Shown here piece by piece: positions 1-8,105 of a DNA stretch of 11,236 nt (its first letter is position 1; each line of letters begins with the position of its first letter). Made by a program: the position numbers and the translations under genes. Source of the stretch: Bacteroidota bacterium (GTDB lineage Bacteria; Bacteroidota; Bacteroidia; Flavobacteriales; Flavobacteriaceae); NCBI GenBank assembly GCA_021793135.1, contig JAJYTI010000058.1, positions 1-11,236 on the forward strand, read 5' to 3'. The notes under the pieces are model-generated. The model had not been told where the DNA came from. It saw nothing but the letters and a program-made list of their open reading frames with translations, and did not search any database.

Positions 1-1
1 A

Positions 2-1039
2 GCAAGCTTAGATCGTATCCTAAACCGATTAATTGAAAAAGAACGAATTGATGAAGCTGAAAAACAGCGTATTCAAACCAATATAACTTACCACAACTTA
101 TTAAAAGAATTAAGTGATTCAAAGCTAGTTATTGAAGCTATTATAGAGGATTTAAATATAAAACAAAATGTATTTAAAGAGTTAGAAACCTATGTTTCAG
201 AAAATTGTATTATCGCCTCAAATACATCTTCTTTATCCATTGCCTCTATAGCGGCAGCATTACATAAACCAGAACGTTGTTTAGGAATTCACTTTTTCAA
301 TCCCGCTCCATTAATGCGTTTAGTAGAAGTAATTCCTGCAGTACAAACAGACAAACATATTTTAGAAAGTGCTGTTCAAACTATTGAAAGTTGGGGCAAA
401 ACTGTGGCTGTCGCTAAAGACACTCCTGGTTTTATAGTAAACCGTGTAGCACGTCCATTTTACGGAGAAGCATTACGTATTTATGAAGAAGGCATTGCCG
501 ATTTTGCAACCATAGATTGGGCAATGAAATCACTTGGAGGATTTAGAATGGGACCGTTTGAATTAATGGATTTCATAGGTAATGATATTAATTATACTGT
601 AACCGAAACAGTATTTGCTGCATTCTATTACGATCCGAGATATAAACCATCATTCACTCAAAAGCGATTTTCTGAGGCTGGTTATTTAGGACGAAAATCC
701 GGACGCGGATATTATGATTACTCTGAAGAAGCGACCAAACCTCAGCCAAAAGAAGACAGAGAATTAGGTCAGGAAATTCTAGATCGTATTCTAGTAATGC
801 TTATCAATGAAGCAGCAGATGCATTACATCTAAGAATTGCTACAGCACAAGGTATAGATGACGCCATGACTAAAGGAGTTAATTATCCGAAAGGCCTTCT
901 AGCATGGGCAAACGAAAAAGGTATAAAATGGTGTGTAGATAAAATGGATGCATTATACGATTTATATCATGAAGATCGCTATCGTTGTTCTCCTTTACTA
1001 CGTAAGAAATTAGAAACTAATACCGAATTCGAATTTTAA
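2..1039 (+). CDS. paaH: 3-hydroxyacyl-CoA dehydrogenase (PaaH-like), 5'-truncated by window edge
   Basis: NAD-dependent dehydrogenase that oxidises a 3-hydroxyacyl-CoA; in a paa operon the expected substrate is 3-hydroxyadipyl-CoA, giving 3-oxoadipyl-CoA in the cytoplasm. The frame is open from base 2 to the stop at 1037-1039 (345 visible codons), so the first ATG at 314 is internal and not the start. The N-terminal GxGxxG NAD-binding loop lies outside the window. Visible residues 73-77 are SNTSS. His97 in HFFNP and Glu109 are 12 residues apart, matching the catalytic His/Glu pair of the family. From about residue 135 (DTPGFIVNR) the helical C-terminal domain follows, and it appears to be present twice (about 135-235 and 250-345), as in PaaH-type rather than short fatty-acid-type enzymes. 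It lies 4 bp upstream of paaI. The family is certain; assignment to phenylacetate rather than another acyl-CoA rests on the neighbours. Confidence 0.9.
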   Translation, partial: ASLDRILNRLIEKERIDEAEKQRIQTNITYHNLLKELSDSKLVIEAIIEDLNIKQNVFKELETYVSENCIIASNTSSLSIASIAAALHKPERCLGIHFFNPAPLMRLVEVIPAVQTDKHILESAVQTIESWGKTVAVAKDTPGFIVNRVARPFYGEALRIYEEGIADFATIDWAMKSLGGFRMGPFELMDFIGNDINYTVTETVFAAFYYDPRYKPSFTQKRFSEAGYLGRKSGRGYYDYSEEATKPQPKEDRELGQEILDRILVMLINEAADALHLRIATAQGIDDAMTKGVNYPKGLLAWANEKGIKWCVDKMDALYDLYHEDRYRCSPLLRKKLETNTEFEF

Positions 1040-1043
1040 TATT

Positions 1044-1478
1044 ATGGAAGAGAAGCATTCTAAGAATCTTAGCCCAGAAGCTATTGCTAGGCATATGCTT
1101 GCCCAAGATGCATATAGTACATGGCTAGGTATAGAAATTATAGAAAGTAAAAAAGGTTACTGTAAAGTAGGAATGAAAATCCGCAGAGAAATGCTAAACG
1201 GAATGGGTAATGCTCATGGTGGAATTAGCTTCTCACTAGCAGATACTGCTTTTGCTTTTGCTTCTAATTCCTATGGACGACACGCCGTATCTATAGAAGC
1301 CTCTATAAACCATATAGAGGCTTTAAAAGAAGATGATTATATAATCGCTGAAGCTGATATGGATATAACAAAATATAAATTAGGATTTCATTTAATCAAA
1401 GTAAAACGAAAGGGAGAAATCGTTGCTCTGTTCAAGGGTGTAGTTTATCGTTCAAGTAAGATGTGGGCTGCAGATTAA
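1044..1478 (+). CDS. paaI: PaaI-type hydroxyphenylacetyl-CoA thioesterase
   Basis: Small hot-dog-fold acyl-CoA thioesterase of 144 residues, the usual PaaI length, acting in the cytoplasm. The signature runs from Asn52 through HGG (58-60) to the ADTAFAFASNSYG segment. Asp67 sits where the catalytic Asp of E. coli PaaI is expected, 15 residues after Asn52. In characterised systems PaaI hydrolyses ring-hydroxylated phenylacetyl-CoA and related dead-end esters, returning CoA to the pathway. The gene starts 4 bp after the paaH stop, so the two are probably translationally coupled. There is no purine-rich Shine-Dalgarno; the leader is A/T-rich, as is normal in Bacteroidota. A generic thioesterase is possible from sequence alone, but its place between a PaaH and a PaaJ homologue makes PaaI the best name. 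Confidence 0.92.
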   Translation: MEEKHSKNLSPEAIARHMLAQDAYSTWLGIEIIESKKGYCKVGMKIRREMLNGMGNAHGGISFSLADTAFAFASNSYGRHAVSIEASINHIEALKEDDYIIAEADMDITKYKLGFHLIKVKRKGEIVALFKGVVYRSSKMWAAD

Positions 1479-1490
1479 AAACGAAATAAT

Positions 1491-2357
1491 ATGAAATGGG
1501 AAGGCAGAAGAAAAAGTAGCAATTTGGAGGACCGTAGAGGTATGTCTCCAAAAGGAAAAGTTGCATTAGGCGGAGGTGTAATTGGAATTATCGTTTTAGT
1601 TTTACAACTATTTGGTGGAGAAACAGGACGACAAATTGCTCCAATCATTGACCAATTTAATCAGCAACAACAAACTTCACAAGAATACGTTCAAGATCGT
1701 GAATTAACTTCGGAAGAAAAGAAAGTTGGTGATTTTGTAGCTACCATATTAGCAGACACTGAAGATGCTTGGCATCAAATTTTTGAGGAGAATAATATTG
1801 GCACCTATAAAGAACCTAAAATGGTTTTATTTACAGAAGCAGTCAACACGGCTTGTGGAGTTGGTGAATCTGCCATGGGACCTTTTTATTGCCCTGCCGA
1901 CCAACAAGTTTATATGGACTTAGTTTTCTTCGAAGAGCTTCGAACAAGATTTGGAGCAAAAGGAGGTGATTTTGCTATTGCGTATGTTACAGCCCACGAA
2001 ATTGGTCATCATATACAAACATTATTAGGAACTTCTCAAAAAGTTAGTCAGCTACAACAACAATCTAATCAAGTAGAAGCCAACAAACTCTCCGTTGCTC
2101 TAGAATTACAAGCTGATTTCTATGCTGGCGTTTGGGCCAATAAAGTTAAGAAGTACTTACAATCTGGAGATATAGAGGAAGCAATAAGTGCAGCCAATGC
2201 AGTAGGTGACGATGCTATCCAAGAGAAATTTCAAGGACGAGCAAATCCAGATACCTTTACTCACGGCAGCTCTGAACAACGCGTTTACTGGTTCACAAAA
2301 GGTTTTGAAACTGGAGATATTTTACAAGGAGACACCTTCTCCGAACTTTTAAATTAA
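1491..2357 (+). CDS. neutral zinc metallopeptidase, YpfJ-like, membrane-anchored
   Basis: A 288-residue protein of the putative neutral zinc metallopeptidase family (E. coli YpfJ relatives). The N-terminus carries the family's start MKWEGRRKSSNLEDRRG (1-17), followed by one hydrophobic stretch at about 24-42 that should act as a membrane anchor with the rest outside the cytoplasmic membrane. The zinc site HEIGHH is at 169-174 (His169, Glu170, His173). The downstream helix ALELQADFYAGVWA (203-216) offers Glu205 as the likely third ligand. Cys122 and Cys134 flank a short segment and could form a disulfide. The substrate of this family is poorly known. The gene lies 12 bp after paaI and 13 bp before the thiolase, so it is almost certainly co-transcribed with paa genes although no proteolytic step belongs to the pathway. 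The protein looks intact, with no missing motif. Family certain, biological role unknown. Confidence 0.9.
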   Translation: MKWEGRRKSSNLEDRRGMSPKGKVALGGGVIGIIVLVLQLFGGETGRQIAPIIDQFNQQQQTSQEYVQDRELTSEEKKVGDFVATILADTEDAWHQIFEENNIGTYKEPKMVLFTEAVNTACGVGESAMGPFYCPADQQVYMDLVFFEELRTRFGAKGGDFAIAYVTAHEIGHHIQTLLGTSQKVSQLQQQSNQVEANKLSVALELQADFYAGVWANKVKKYLQSGDIEEAISAANAVGDDAIQEKFQGRANPDTFTHGSSEQRVYWFTKGFETGDILQGDTFSELLN

Positions 2358-2370
2358 AATAAAAAAATTA

Positions 2371-3585
2371 ATGAAAGAAGCATATATTATAGATGGTGTA
2401 AGAACAGCCATTGGAAAATTTAAAGGAACATTAGCACCTGTTAGAACCGATGACCTTGCTGCATTAGTGATAAAAGAATTAATGGCAAGAAATGCTAATG
2501 TAGACCCTAAACATATCGATGATGTAATTATGGGATGCGCTAATCAAGCAGGTGAAGATAACCGTAATATTGCAAGAATGGCTTCACTTCTAGCCGGTCT
2601 TCCATATACGGTTCCAGGCGAAACAGTTAATCGACTATGCAGTAGTGGACTATCTTCTATAATTCATGCCAATCGTGCAATTAAAGTAGGTGATGGAGAT
2701 GTATTTGTAGCAGGTGGTGTAGAACATATGACACGTGGACCATATGTAATGTCAAAGCCAGAAAGTGCGTATGGAACAGATAGTAAATTATATGATTCTA
2801 GTTTTGGATGGCGTTTCGTCAATAGAAAAATGGATGAGATGTATGGTACAGACGGCATGGGAGTAACTGCAGAAAACCTCGTTGAAAAATATGATATCTC
2901 AAGAGAAGATCAAGATGCTTTTGCTTATTGGAGTCAAATGAAGGCTACTAAAGCTCAAAAAGATGGTCGATTTGCAGAAGAAATTATTCCAGTAGAAATT
3001 CCACGCCGTAAGCAAGAGCCATTAATATTCAATACGGATGAATTCATAAAACCAACTACCACAAAAGAAATCCTAGGAAAACTTCGCCCTGCTTTTAAAC
3101 GTGAAGGAGGAAGTGTTACTGCTGGAAACGCATCGGGATTAAATGATGGAGCGGCAGCTACTCTAATCGCTTCGGGAGATGCAGTAAAAAAATATGGCCT
3201 AAATCCTATGGCAAGAATAGTTAGTTCTGCTGTTGTTGGCGTAGAGCCTCGTATCATGGGGATTGGCCCGGTAGAAGCTTCAAATAAAGCATTAGCAAAG
3301 GCTGGACTAAGCATGGATGATATAGACATCATTGAACTTAACGAAGCTTTCTCTGCTCAAGCATTAGCATGTATACGTGCTTGGGGATTAAAAGATGACG
3401 ATAAGCGTATTAATCCAAATGGTGGTGCAATAGCCATTGGGCATCCATTAGGAATGACTGGAACTAGAATTGCATATAGTGCTGCTTTAGAACTTAATAA
3501 AACAGGTAAACGTTATGCACTTGTTACTATGTGTATTGGCGTAGGGCAAGGTTATGCTGCAATATTAGAGAACTCTAGATTGTAA
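2371..3585 (+). CDS. paaJ: 3-oxoadipyl-CoA thiolase (PaaJ/PcaF type)
   Basis: A 404-residue type II thiolase. It cleaves 3-oxoadipyl-CoA with CoA into succinyl-CoA and acetyl-CoA, the last step of phenylacetate (and beta-ketoadipate) breakdown. The nucleophilic Cys90 is in NRLCSSGLSS, NEAF is at 324-327, His358 is in GGAIAIGHPLG, and the acid/base Cys388 is in MCIGVGQG. The Val in MCIGVGQG, where acetyl-CoA acetyltransferases usually have Gly, is typical of PcaF/PaaJ enzymes. Length and motif order are normal and the protein appears complete. The start at 2371 is the first Met and gives the expected MKEAYIIDGVRT N-terminus; the leader is A-rich without a Shine-Dalgarno. It is the last gene of the + strand operon and is followed by a strong hairpin terminator. 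A broad-specificity acetyl-CoA acyltransferase is the alternative, but motif and context favour PaaJ. Confidence 0.92.
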   Translation: MKEAYIIDGVRTAIGKFKGTLAPVRTDDLAALVIKELMARNANVDPKHIDDVIMGCANQAGEDNRNIARMASLLAGLPYTVPGETVNRLCSSGLSSIIHANRAIKVGDGDVFVAGGVEHMTRGPYVMSKPESAYGTDSKLYDSSFGWRFVNRKMDEMYGTDGMGVTAENLVEKYDISREDQDAFAYWSQMKATKAQKDGRFAEEIIPVEIPRRKQEPLIFNTDEFIKPTTTKEILGKLRPAFKREGGSVTAGNASGLNDGAAATLIASGDAVKKYGLNPMARIVSSAVVGVEPRIMGIGPVEASNKALAKAGLSMDDIDIIELNEAFSAQALACIRAWGLKDDDKRINPNGGAIAIGHPLGMTGTRIAYSAALELNKTGKRYALVTMCIGVGQGYAAILENSRL

Positions 3586-3652
3586 TTTATTTATTATAAT
3601 ATAGCTCTAAAATTTCACTCAATAGAATTTTTATTGAAAACTCTAAAAGTAT

Positions 3653-3684
3653 AAAGGCTAATTCGTTTTAACGAATTAGCCTTT
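3653..3684. terminator. bidirectional intrinsic terminator between convergent genes
   Basis: Perfect 15-bp inverted repeat (left arm 3653-3667, right arm 3670-3684) with a 2-base spacer. The arms begin AAAGGCTAATTCGTT. On the + strand it is followed by TTGTTT after the closing T run, 68 bp past the thiolase stop. On the - strand the stem also closes with a U run, 27 bp past the stop of the convergent T9SS gene. It can therefore end both the paa operon and the large secreted-protein gene. Confidence 0.9.
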
Positions 3685-3710
3685 TTGTTTATAATAAGTG
3701 ACTTTTAAAA

Positions 3711-6700
3711 TTACTTTTTCACAAATCTAATGGTCTTTACAACATCCTCTGCATGAATAGTAAGCAAATATGTTGCTGTACTTAATTCACTGACATCGAT
3801 AGTAACGATAGATGCGTTAGGTTTTACTGTCAATACCAATTGTCCTAACAAATTATAAACCTGAACTTCTTCGATTACTTTTGATGTAATGATATTTAAA
3901 TCTGCAGTTGTTGGATTAGGATAAATCTCTAACTCAAGAATGTCAAAATCACCAACACCTGTTGTTGGTTCTGTAGTAAACGACACTACATCAGAAACTG
4001 TTGTAATACCATTACTACAATCTGCTGTCACATAAACATTGTAGGTTGTTTCTGGAGTTAAACCATCTACATCCACTGTAGTTACATCGTCAGCAACCGT
4101 TTCGGTAAACACAGGTGTATCTACACTTGGGTCTGCATTATTTTCATATACATCGACTGTATAACCATTTACCGCAGTAGAGGAAGCCGTCCAAGTAACG
4201 GTAGCAGAATCAGCACTGATATTGGAGATTGCTACATCTGCTGCAGCTTCACAATCAAATGCTCCGGTAGTAAAGCTCACTACATCAGAAACTGCCGTAT
4301 TATCATCACCACAATCGGAAATTACATAGACATCGTATTCTGTTTCTGGAGTTAATCCATCTATTTCTATTGTTGTTGTTCCTGGGGCTACAGTCTCGGT
4401 TACCATAGGAGTATCTGTTCCAAACTCTGCTCCTTCTTCATATATTTCTATAACATACCCTTCTGTTGCTGTAGTAGACTCGTCCCAAGTAATAGTTGCT
4501 TCTGTTGAAGTAATATCGGTCACTGCTACATTTGACACTGCTTCACAATCATCGCTAGAAGATTCTCCATCACAATTCAAGTCAGAGTATACCATAGTAT
4601 CTCCACCCATTGATAGAATTCCTTCTACCAACACCTCTGTTCCGTTAGAAACAGAATATGAAGGGGTGTTATCACCAAATTCTCCATCTGATGTAATATA
4701 GAACTCTAACGGGCCTGCAGCAGTTACCGTCTGAACATCATAGTAATAAAAGTCATAGTACGGACCTCCACTAAGTAGAACAGTACCATCTTCTTCACGC
4801 AACTCCCATTCCACTTCATCTCCAAAATAATCTTCTTCTACAATAACTGTCCATTCACATTCTATAACTATATCATCAATTACAGTAACAAATCCAACAA
4901 CTTCAGAAATAGCAATAACATCTTCTCCACAATCGGAAATTACATAGACATCGTATTCTGTTTCTGGAGTTAATCCATCTATTTCTATTGTTGTTGTTCC
5001 TGCCGCGACAGTTTCTGTAAGTACAGGAGTATCGGTTCCTTGTTCAGCTCCTTCTTCATACACTTCTACTATATAACCTTCTGTAGCATTTGAAGCTTCA
5101 TCCCAAGTTACAGTGGCTGTTGTATCGGTTATCTCAGAAATCGAAACATTTGTAACTGCTGAGCAAAGAACATCTGAAGAATCAACGCTAATGTCATCGA
5201 TATATAAAGAATATTGATCCTCATCAGAACTTGCTTGTATTCCAATATAATAAACGCCATCAGCATCTACCGTAAATGTATTTTCGAACTCTTCGTAGTT
5301 ACTATTTAAGCTAGAGAAAGTAAATTCGTCAATCTCATTATCCATACTCGATGCTTCAGGAGCAGTTCCAAAAGCAACATTAATCCTTTCAGTAAACGTG
5401 GAAGAAGAGCTGTTATTAGCATACTTGAACTTTAACTCATACTCTACTCCAGCCTCTAAATTAAGACCTGCTGTAAAGAACCAAGAGTCTAAATTACCAG
5501 AACCTACGGAACTCCAATTGTGAGCAAGTACTCCACCATCAAAGTTTCCTGGAGCAGAAATGGTACGCCATCCTTCTCCATTGTATGCTCCGTTTATGAC
5601 TTCTATAGCTGTACAATTTGGAATATTTGGAAAACTTACATTATTAAAGTTCTCTACATATGGTACATTAACTGCTCCACAAAGTGTTGCAAAACTGTAT
5701 GGTCCAGCCCATTGACTTTCGTCATCTTCCCCACAAACTGATTGCACATAATATACGTAGTCAGTATTACTTTCTAAATCTGACAAACTTACTTCTGGAT
5801 CATCATTTACTGATATTTCCTCATAAGTACTATTATCTTCCATATCAAAATCAATGACATCTCCATATCGAACTATCCATTGCGTTTCATCGCCACCTTC
5901 TGTCCATGATAAATCTGCACTATTGGTCGTAATATTCTCTACCATAGGATCTGTTACTACCAAACAAGTAGGTGCTAGATCTATACTAATATCATCTAAA
6001 TATAACTGGTTCTGATTTGCATCTGAATGTGCTTGGAAACCAAAATAATATATTCCAGTTACATCTACAGTAAAGGCTACTTCATTCTCTTCGAAACTTA
6101 CAATATCTATATGATCAGCAATTTCATTAGTCATTGCAGATGCTTCTGCAGAAGTTCCATAAGCAACTTTTAAATTTTCAGGCCATGAAGTGGACGATGC
6201 TCCAAATTTATATTTAATCAGATAGGTTTCATTTTCATCTAAGTTTATTCCTCCTGTAAAAAACCAAGAATCTGCTTCTTCGCTATAATGGTAACTATAA
6301 TTCAATACTTTCCCGTTAAAATTTGATGCTGAATTAATAGTTTTCCATGCATTTCCAGAGATTACTTCTATTGAAGAACAATTAGGAAGTTCAGGTGTAA
6401 CTGCGTTCTCAAAATCTTCTAAATACGGAACATCTACTACATCACATCCTGTTACTAAAGTAAACGAATTACTCCAGTTGCTTGTTTCATCACCACAATC
6501 AGATTGAATATATACGTCATAAGCCGTATTAGCAGACAAGCCCGTTAAAGAGAATTCTTCCGTTGTCAACCCAGTTTCAATCGTTCCACTTCCCAATTCA
6601 AATCCTTGCGGTCCGTACTGTAAGTTCCATAAAGTAGCTGAACCATTTTCTGTCCATGAAACATTTGCAGTTTCTGGTGTAATATCTGAAAACACAACAT

Positions 6701-7769
6701 CACTTGGAAGTGGGCATGTTTGTTGAATTCCTTCTAGATGCATATAATTTACATATCCTAATCTCGATGTTGCTGTGGGCAAATCTTCTGGATCCACTTG
6801 CGTATTATCTCTTTGGAAATACATCGAACGATTAGAATTTGGTATTGTAGGAGCTTTACTAAAAGAAAGTGAGCCCCAGCCATTTTTAGATTCTAATGTT
6901 GCAATTACTAAATTATCAATACCATTATAAGTAAATGGAGTATCGAACGTAATTTGCATCATTTCATCTGGTTCGGAATAAGTTATGGTTCCTTCAAAAA
7001 CTTCGGTTAATTCAGAAACCGCAATCCAATCATCATTATTATCAAAGGAAGATTTGCTAGTATGTCCTAAATACATAGTCCATTCGTCTGCTTTCTCTCT
7101 ATTATCTTGAGATCCTGATACAAAACGGAATGAGATTCCTGTAATGTCTCCCTCGGCATTTATTTCTGAACTATATACAATTTGCTGTGAGAAAGAATAG
7201 TCGTATAAAGCATAAATAGGAAGATTAGTAGTTGAACCATCCTCATAAGGACCAATCTCGACATAACCATCTGTTCCTCCATTATTACTTTCCTCATAGG
7301 CGGTCCAAATAATGTCATCTATTGCAACTTGACGACCGTTTGAATTGTCAAATTTAAGAACAAAATCTCCTTCTACTTCTACTGTGATTGTTCCTGAAGA
7401 CTTAACAACATCTTGCTCACCATCTGAAGTAAGGGTAGCTACTAAATCATCATTCACGTAAACGTCTAAATTCACATCTCCGCCAAATGCTTGCATATAA
7501 GAAAATTCTAATGTTCCAATTCCGTTTGGAATTTCTGCCGATTCTAAATAAGCATCATTTCCGTCTCTGTGAAGTGTTAGGGCTTTACCGGCAATCTCAA
7601 TATCACCACGTGCCCTATTGTAGGTCCAAACAACTCCATCTTGTCCCGTGAATGTTCCATCACTATAGGAAGTACCCGAGGACTCAAAGTTTTCAAAAGT
7701 TTCATGGCCTTGTGCAAAGCCAAGTGCGCTAATTAATAAAGCGCATAAAAAAAGTGTAATTTTTCTCAT
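3711..7769 (-). CDS. large secreted T9SS protein with MAM-like and FN3 modules (putative surface adhesin)
   Basis: A 1352-residue secreted protein. It has a signal peptide at 1-19 (hydrophobic core, cleavage near GFA|Q). A jelly-roll domain at about 22-157 is of a kind also attached to flavobacterial extracellular enzymes. A second beta-rich domain spans about 168-350. FN3-like modules lie at about 352-440, 602-696, 869-962, 1075-1168 and 1173-1266. Two MAM-like/choice-of-anchor modules (about 442-598 and 698-865) each contain SWFFT and end in YxDDIS. One further small beta domain sits at about 971-1068. The C-terminus from LEIYPNP (1280) to FVKK is a T9SS type A sorting domain, so the protein should cross the outer membrane by T9SS and be anchored or released. 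Each FN3 carries a Cys pair 73-78 residues apart. Strongly acidic composition. No catalytic motif is visible, so adhesion or polymer binding is inferred. It has its own leader and no downstream gene partner. Confidence 0.88.
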   Translation of the reverse strand: MRKITLFLCALLISALGFAQGHETFENFESSGTSYSDGTFTGQDGVVWTYNRARGDIEIAGKALTLHRDGNDAYLESAEIPNGIGTLEFSYMQAFGGDVNLDVYVNDDLVATLTSDGEQDVVKSSGTITVEVEGDFVLKFDNSNGRQVAIDDIIWTAYEESNNGGTDGYVEIGPYEDGSTTNLPIYALYDYSFSQQIVYSSEINAEGDITGISFRFVSGSQDNREKADEWTMYLGHTSKSSFDNNDDWIAVSELTEVFEGTITYSEPDEMMQITFDTPFTYNGIDNLVIATLESKNGWGSLSFSKAPTIPNSNRSMYFQRDNTQVDPEDLPTATSRLGYVNYMHLEGIQQTCPLPSDVVFSDITPETANVSWTENGSATLWNLQYGPQGFELGSGTIETGLTTEEFSLTGLSANTAYDVYIQSDCGDETSNWSNSFTLVTGCDVVDVPYLEDFENAVTPELPNCSSIEVISGNAWKTINSASNFNGKVLNYSYHYSEEADSWFFTGGINLDENETYLIKYKFGASSTSWPENLKVAYGTSAEASAMTNEIADHIDIVSFEENEVAFTVDVTGIYYFGFQAHSDANQNQLYLDDISIDLAPTCLVVTDPMVENITTNSADLSWTEGGDETQWIVRYGDVIDFDMEDNSTYEEISVNDDPEVSLSDLESNTDYVYYVQSVCGEDDESQWAGPYSFATLCGAVNVPYVENFNNVSFPNIPNCTAIEVINGAYNGEGWRTISAPGNFDGGVLAHNWSSVGSGNLDSWFFTAGLNLEAGVEYELKFKYANNSSSSTFTERINVAFGTAPEASSMDNEIDEFTFSSLNSNYEEFENTFTVDADGVYYIGIQASSDEDQYSLYIDDISVDSSDVLCSAVTNVSISEITDTTATVTWDEASNATEGYIVEVYEEGAEQGTDTPVLTETVAAGTTTIEIDGLTPETEYDVYVISDCGEDVIAISEVVGFVTVIDDIVIECEWTVIVEEDYFGDEVEWELREEDGTVLLSGGPYYDFYYYDVQTVTAAGPLEFYITSDGEFGDNTPSYSVSNGTEVLVEGILSMGGDTMVYSDLNCDGESSSDDCEAVSNVAVTDITSTEATITWDESTTATEGYVIEIYEEGAEFGTDTPMVTETVAPGTTTIEIDGLTPETEYDVYVISDCGDDNTAVSDVVSFTTGAFDCEAAADVAISNISADSATVTWTASSTAVNGYTVDVYENNADPSVDTPVFTETVADDVTTVDVDGLTPETTYNVYVTADCSNGITTVSDVVSFTTEPTTGVGDFDILELEIYPNPTTADLNIITSKVIEEVQVYNLLGQLVLTVKPNASIVTIDVSELSTATYLLTIHAEDVVKTIRFVKK
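4309..4384. repeat. 76-bp perfect direct repeat, copy 1
   Basis: Identical base for base to 4927-5002. It encodes residues 1130-1154 of the large T9SS protein, the last strands of its fourth FN3 module (TIEIDGLTPETEYDVY and the closing DCG). The offset between copies is 618 bp, a multiple of three. Confidence 0.97.
4927..5002. repeat. 76-bp perfect direct repeat, copy 2
   Basis: Second copy of the repeat at 4309-4384, encoding residues 924-948 in the third FN3 module of the same protein. Flanking sequence of the two FN3 modules has diverged at many silent positions, so the identity is local. Confidence 0.97.
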
Positions 7770-7819
7770 GATTAGAGTGAATTAAAAAATCAGATTCAGC
7801 CGATGTTTTTCATACTACC

Positions 7820-7860
7820 TAAGAGAGCTTAAAAGCTAAGCAAGGGGAACTTAACTCTTA
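7820..7860 (-). promoter_or_regulatory. possible structured 5' leader of the large T9SS gene
   Basis: Outer arms 7820-7825 (TAAGAG) and 7855-7860 (CTCTTA) are complementary. They enclose a hairpin AGCTT/AAGCT (7826-7830 with 7833-7837) that abuts the outer helix directly, leaving an unpaired segment containing TTCCCC on the - strand. An alternative pairing GCTTA (7827-7831) with TAAGC (7837-7841) competes with the inner hairpin. It begins about 50 nt upstream of the start codon. It could be a leader RNA fold or chance; no known riboswitch consensus is recognised. Confidence 0.25.
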
Positions 7861-8044
7861 ATAATATCAAACATGCCACACCTGATTAGGTTAGTCTCAT
7901 TTTGCTATTAAAAATATACAATATTTATCATATATTATAATAAAATTAAGATATCATATGTTAAATATACACTACAATCGATTATATGAATCACTAAACG
8001 TTAAAAAATAACTATTTGTATTAATTGAAAATTATCTATAATAA

Positions 8045-8081
8045 AAAAGAGGTTGACTCGCTAAGCGAATCAACCTCTTTT
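8045..8081 (-). terminator. intrinsic terminator of the 861-residue T9SS gene
   Basis: A 17-bp stem (8045-8061 with 8065-8081) with a TAA loop, starting 24 bp past the stop codon. The one mismatch, C8057 opposite A8069, becomes a G-U wobble in the - strand transcript, and a run of A (8043-8048) gives the U tract on that strand. Both facts favour use on the - strand. It separates this gene from the next one downstream. Confidence 0.9.
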
Positions 8082-8105
8082 AAATAATTAAAAATATGTA
8101 CTCTA

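Larger units (their letters stand above)
7770..8105. other. intergenic region between the two T9SS genes
   Basis: A 336-bp gap between two genes on the - strand. The right end (8045-8081) is the terminator of the upstream gene. The centre (about 7900-8040) is very AT-rich and presumably holds the promoter of the 1352-residue protein gene, but I found no good match to the Bacteroidota TAnnTTTG element. Nearest the gene (7820-7890) is a less AT-rich patch with inverted repeats, including ACCTgattAGGT at 7880-7891 and AGCTTaaAAGCT at 7826-7837. A five-codon reading frame (ATGAAAAACATCGGCTGA on the - strand, 7796-7813) lies in the leader. No gene of normal size fits on either strand. Confidence 0.7.

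Noticed and set aside
314..1039. ATG at 314 as the start of a short 241-residue dehydrogenase
   Set aside because: The same frame is open to base 2 and encodes the family motifs SNTSS and HFFNP before this Met, so the gene is cut by the window edge rather than short.
2664..3332. Two - strand reading frames (2664-2858, 2955-3332)
   Set aside because: They lie wholly inside the thiolase gene on the other strand, resemble no family and have no leader.
5520..5741. + strand reading frame of 73 codons
   Set aside because: It lies inside the large T9SS gene on the opposite strand; the translation is Ser/Tyr/Ile-rich with no family resemblance.
3711..7769. Extracellular nuclease or protease function for the large T9SS protein
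   Set aside because: Its N-terminal jelly-roll and FN3 modules also occur on secreted enzymes, but no catalytic motif (HExxH, Ser/His/Asp triad signature, nuclease motif) is visible in any segment.
7861..7880. CATGTTTG on the - strand (7868-7875) as the promoter -7 element of the large T9SS gene
   Set aside because: It deviates from TAnnTTTG at the first base and has no TTTG element at the right distance upstream.
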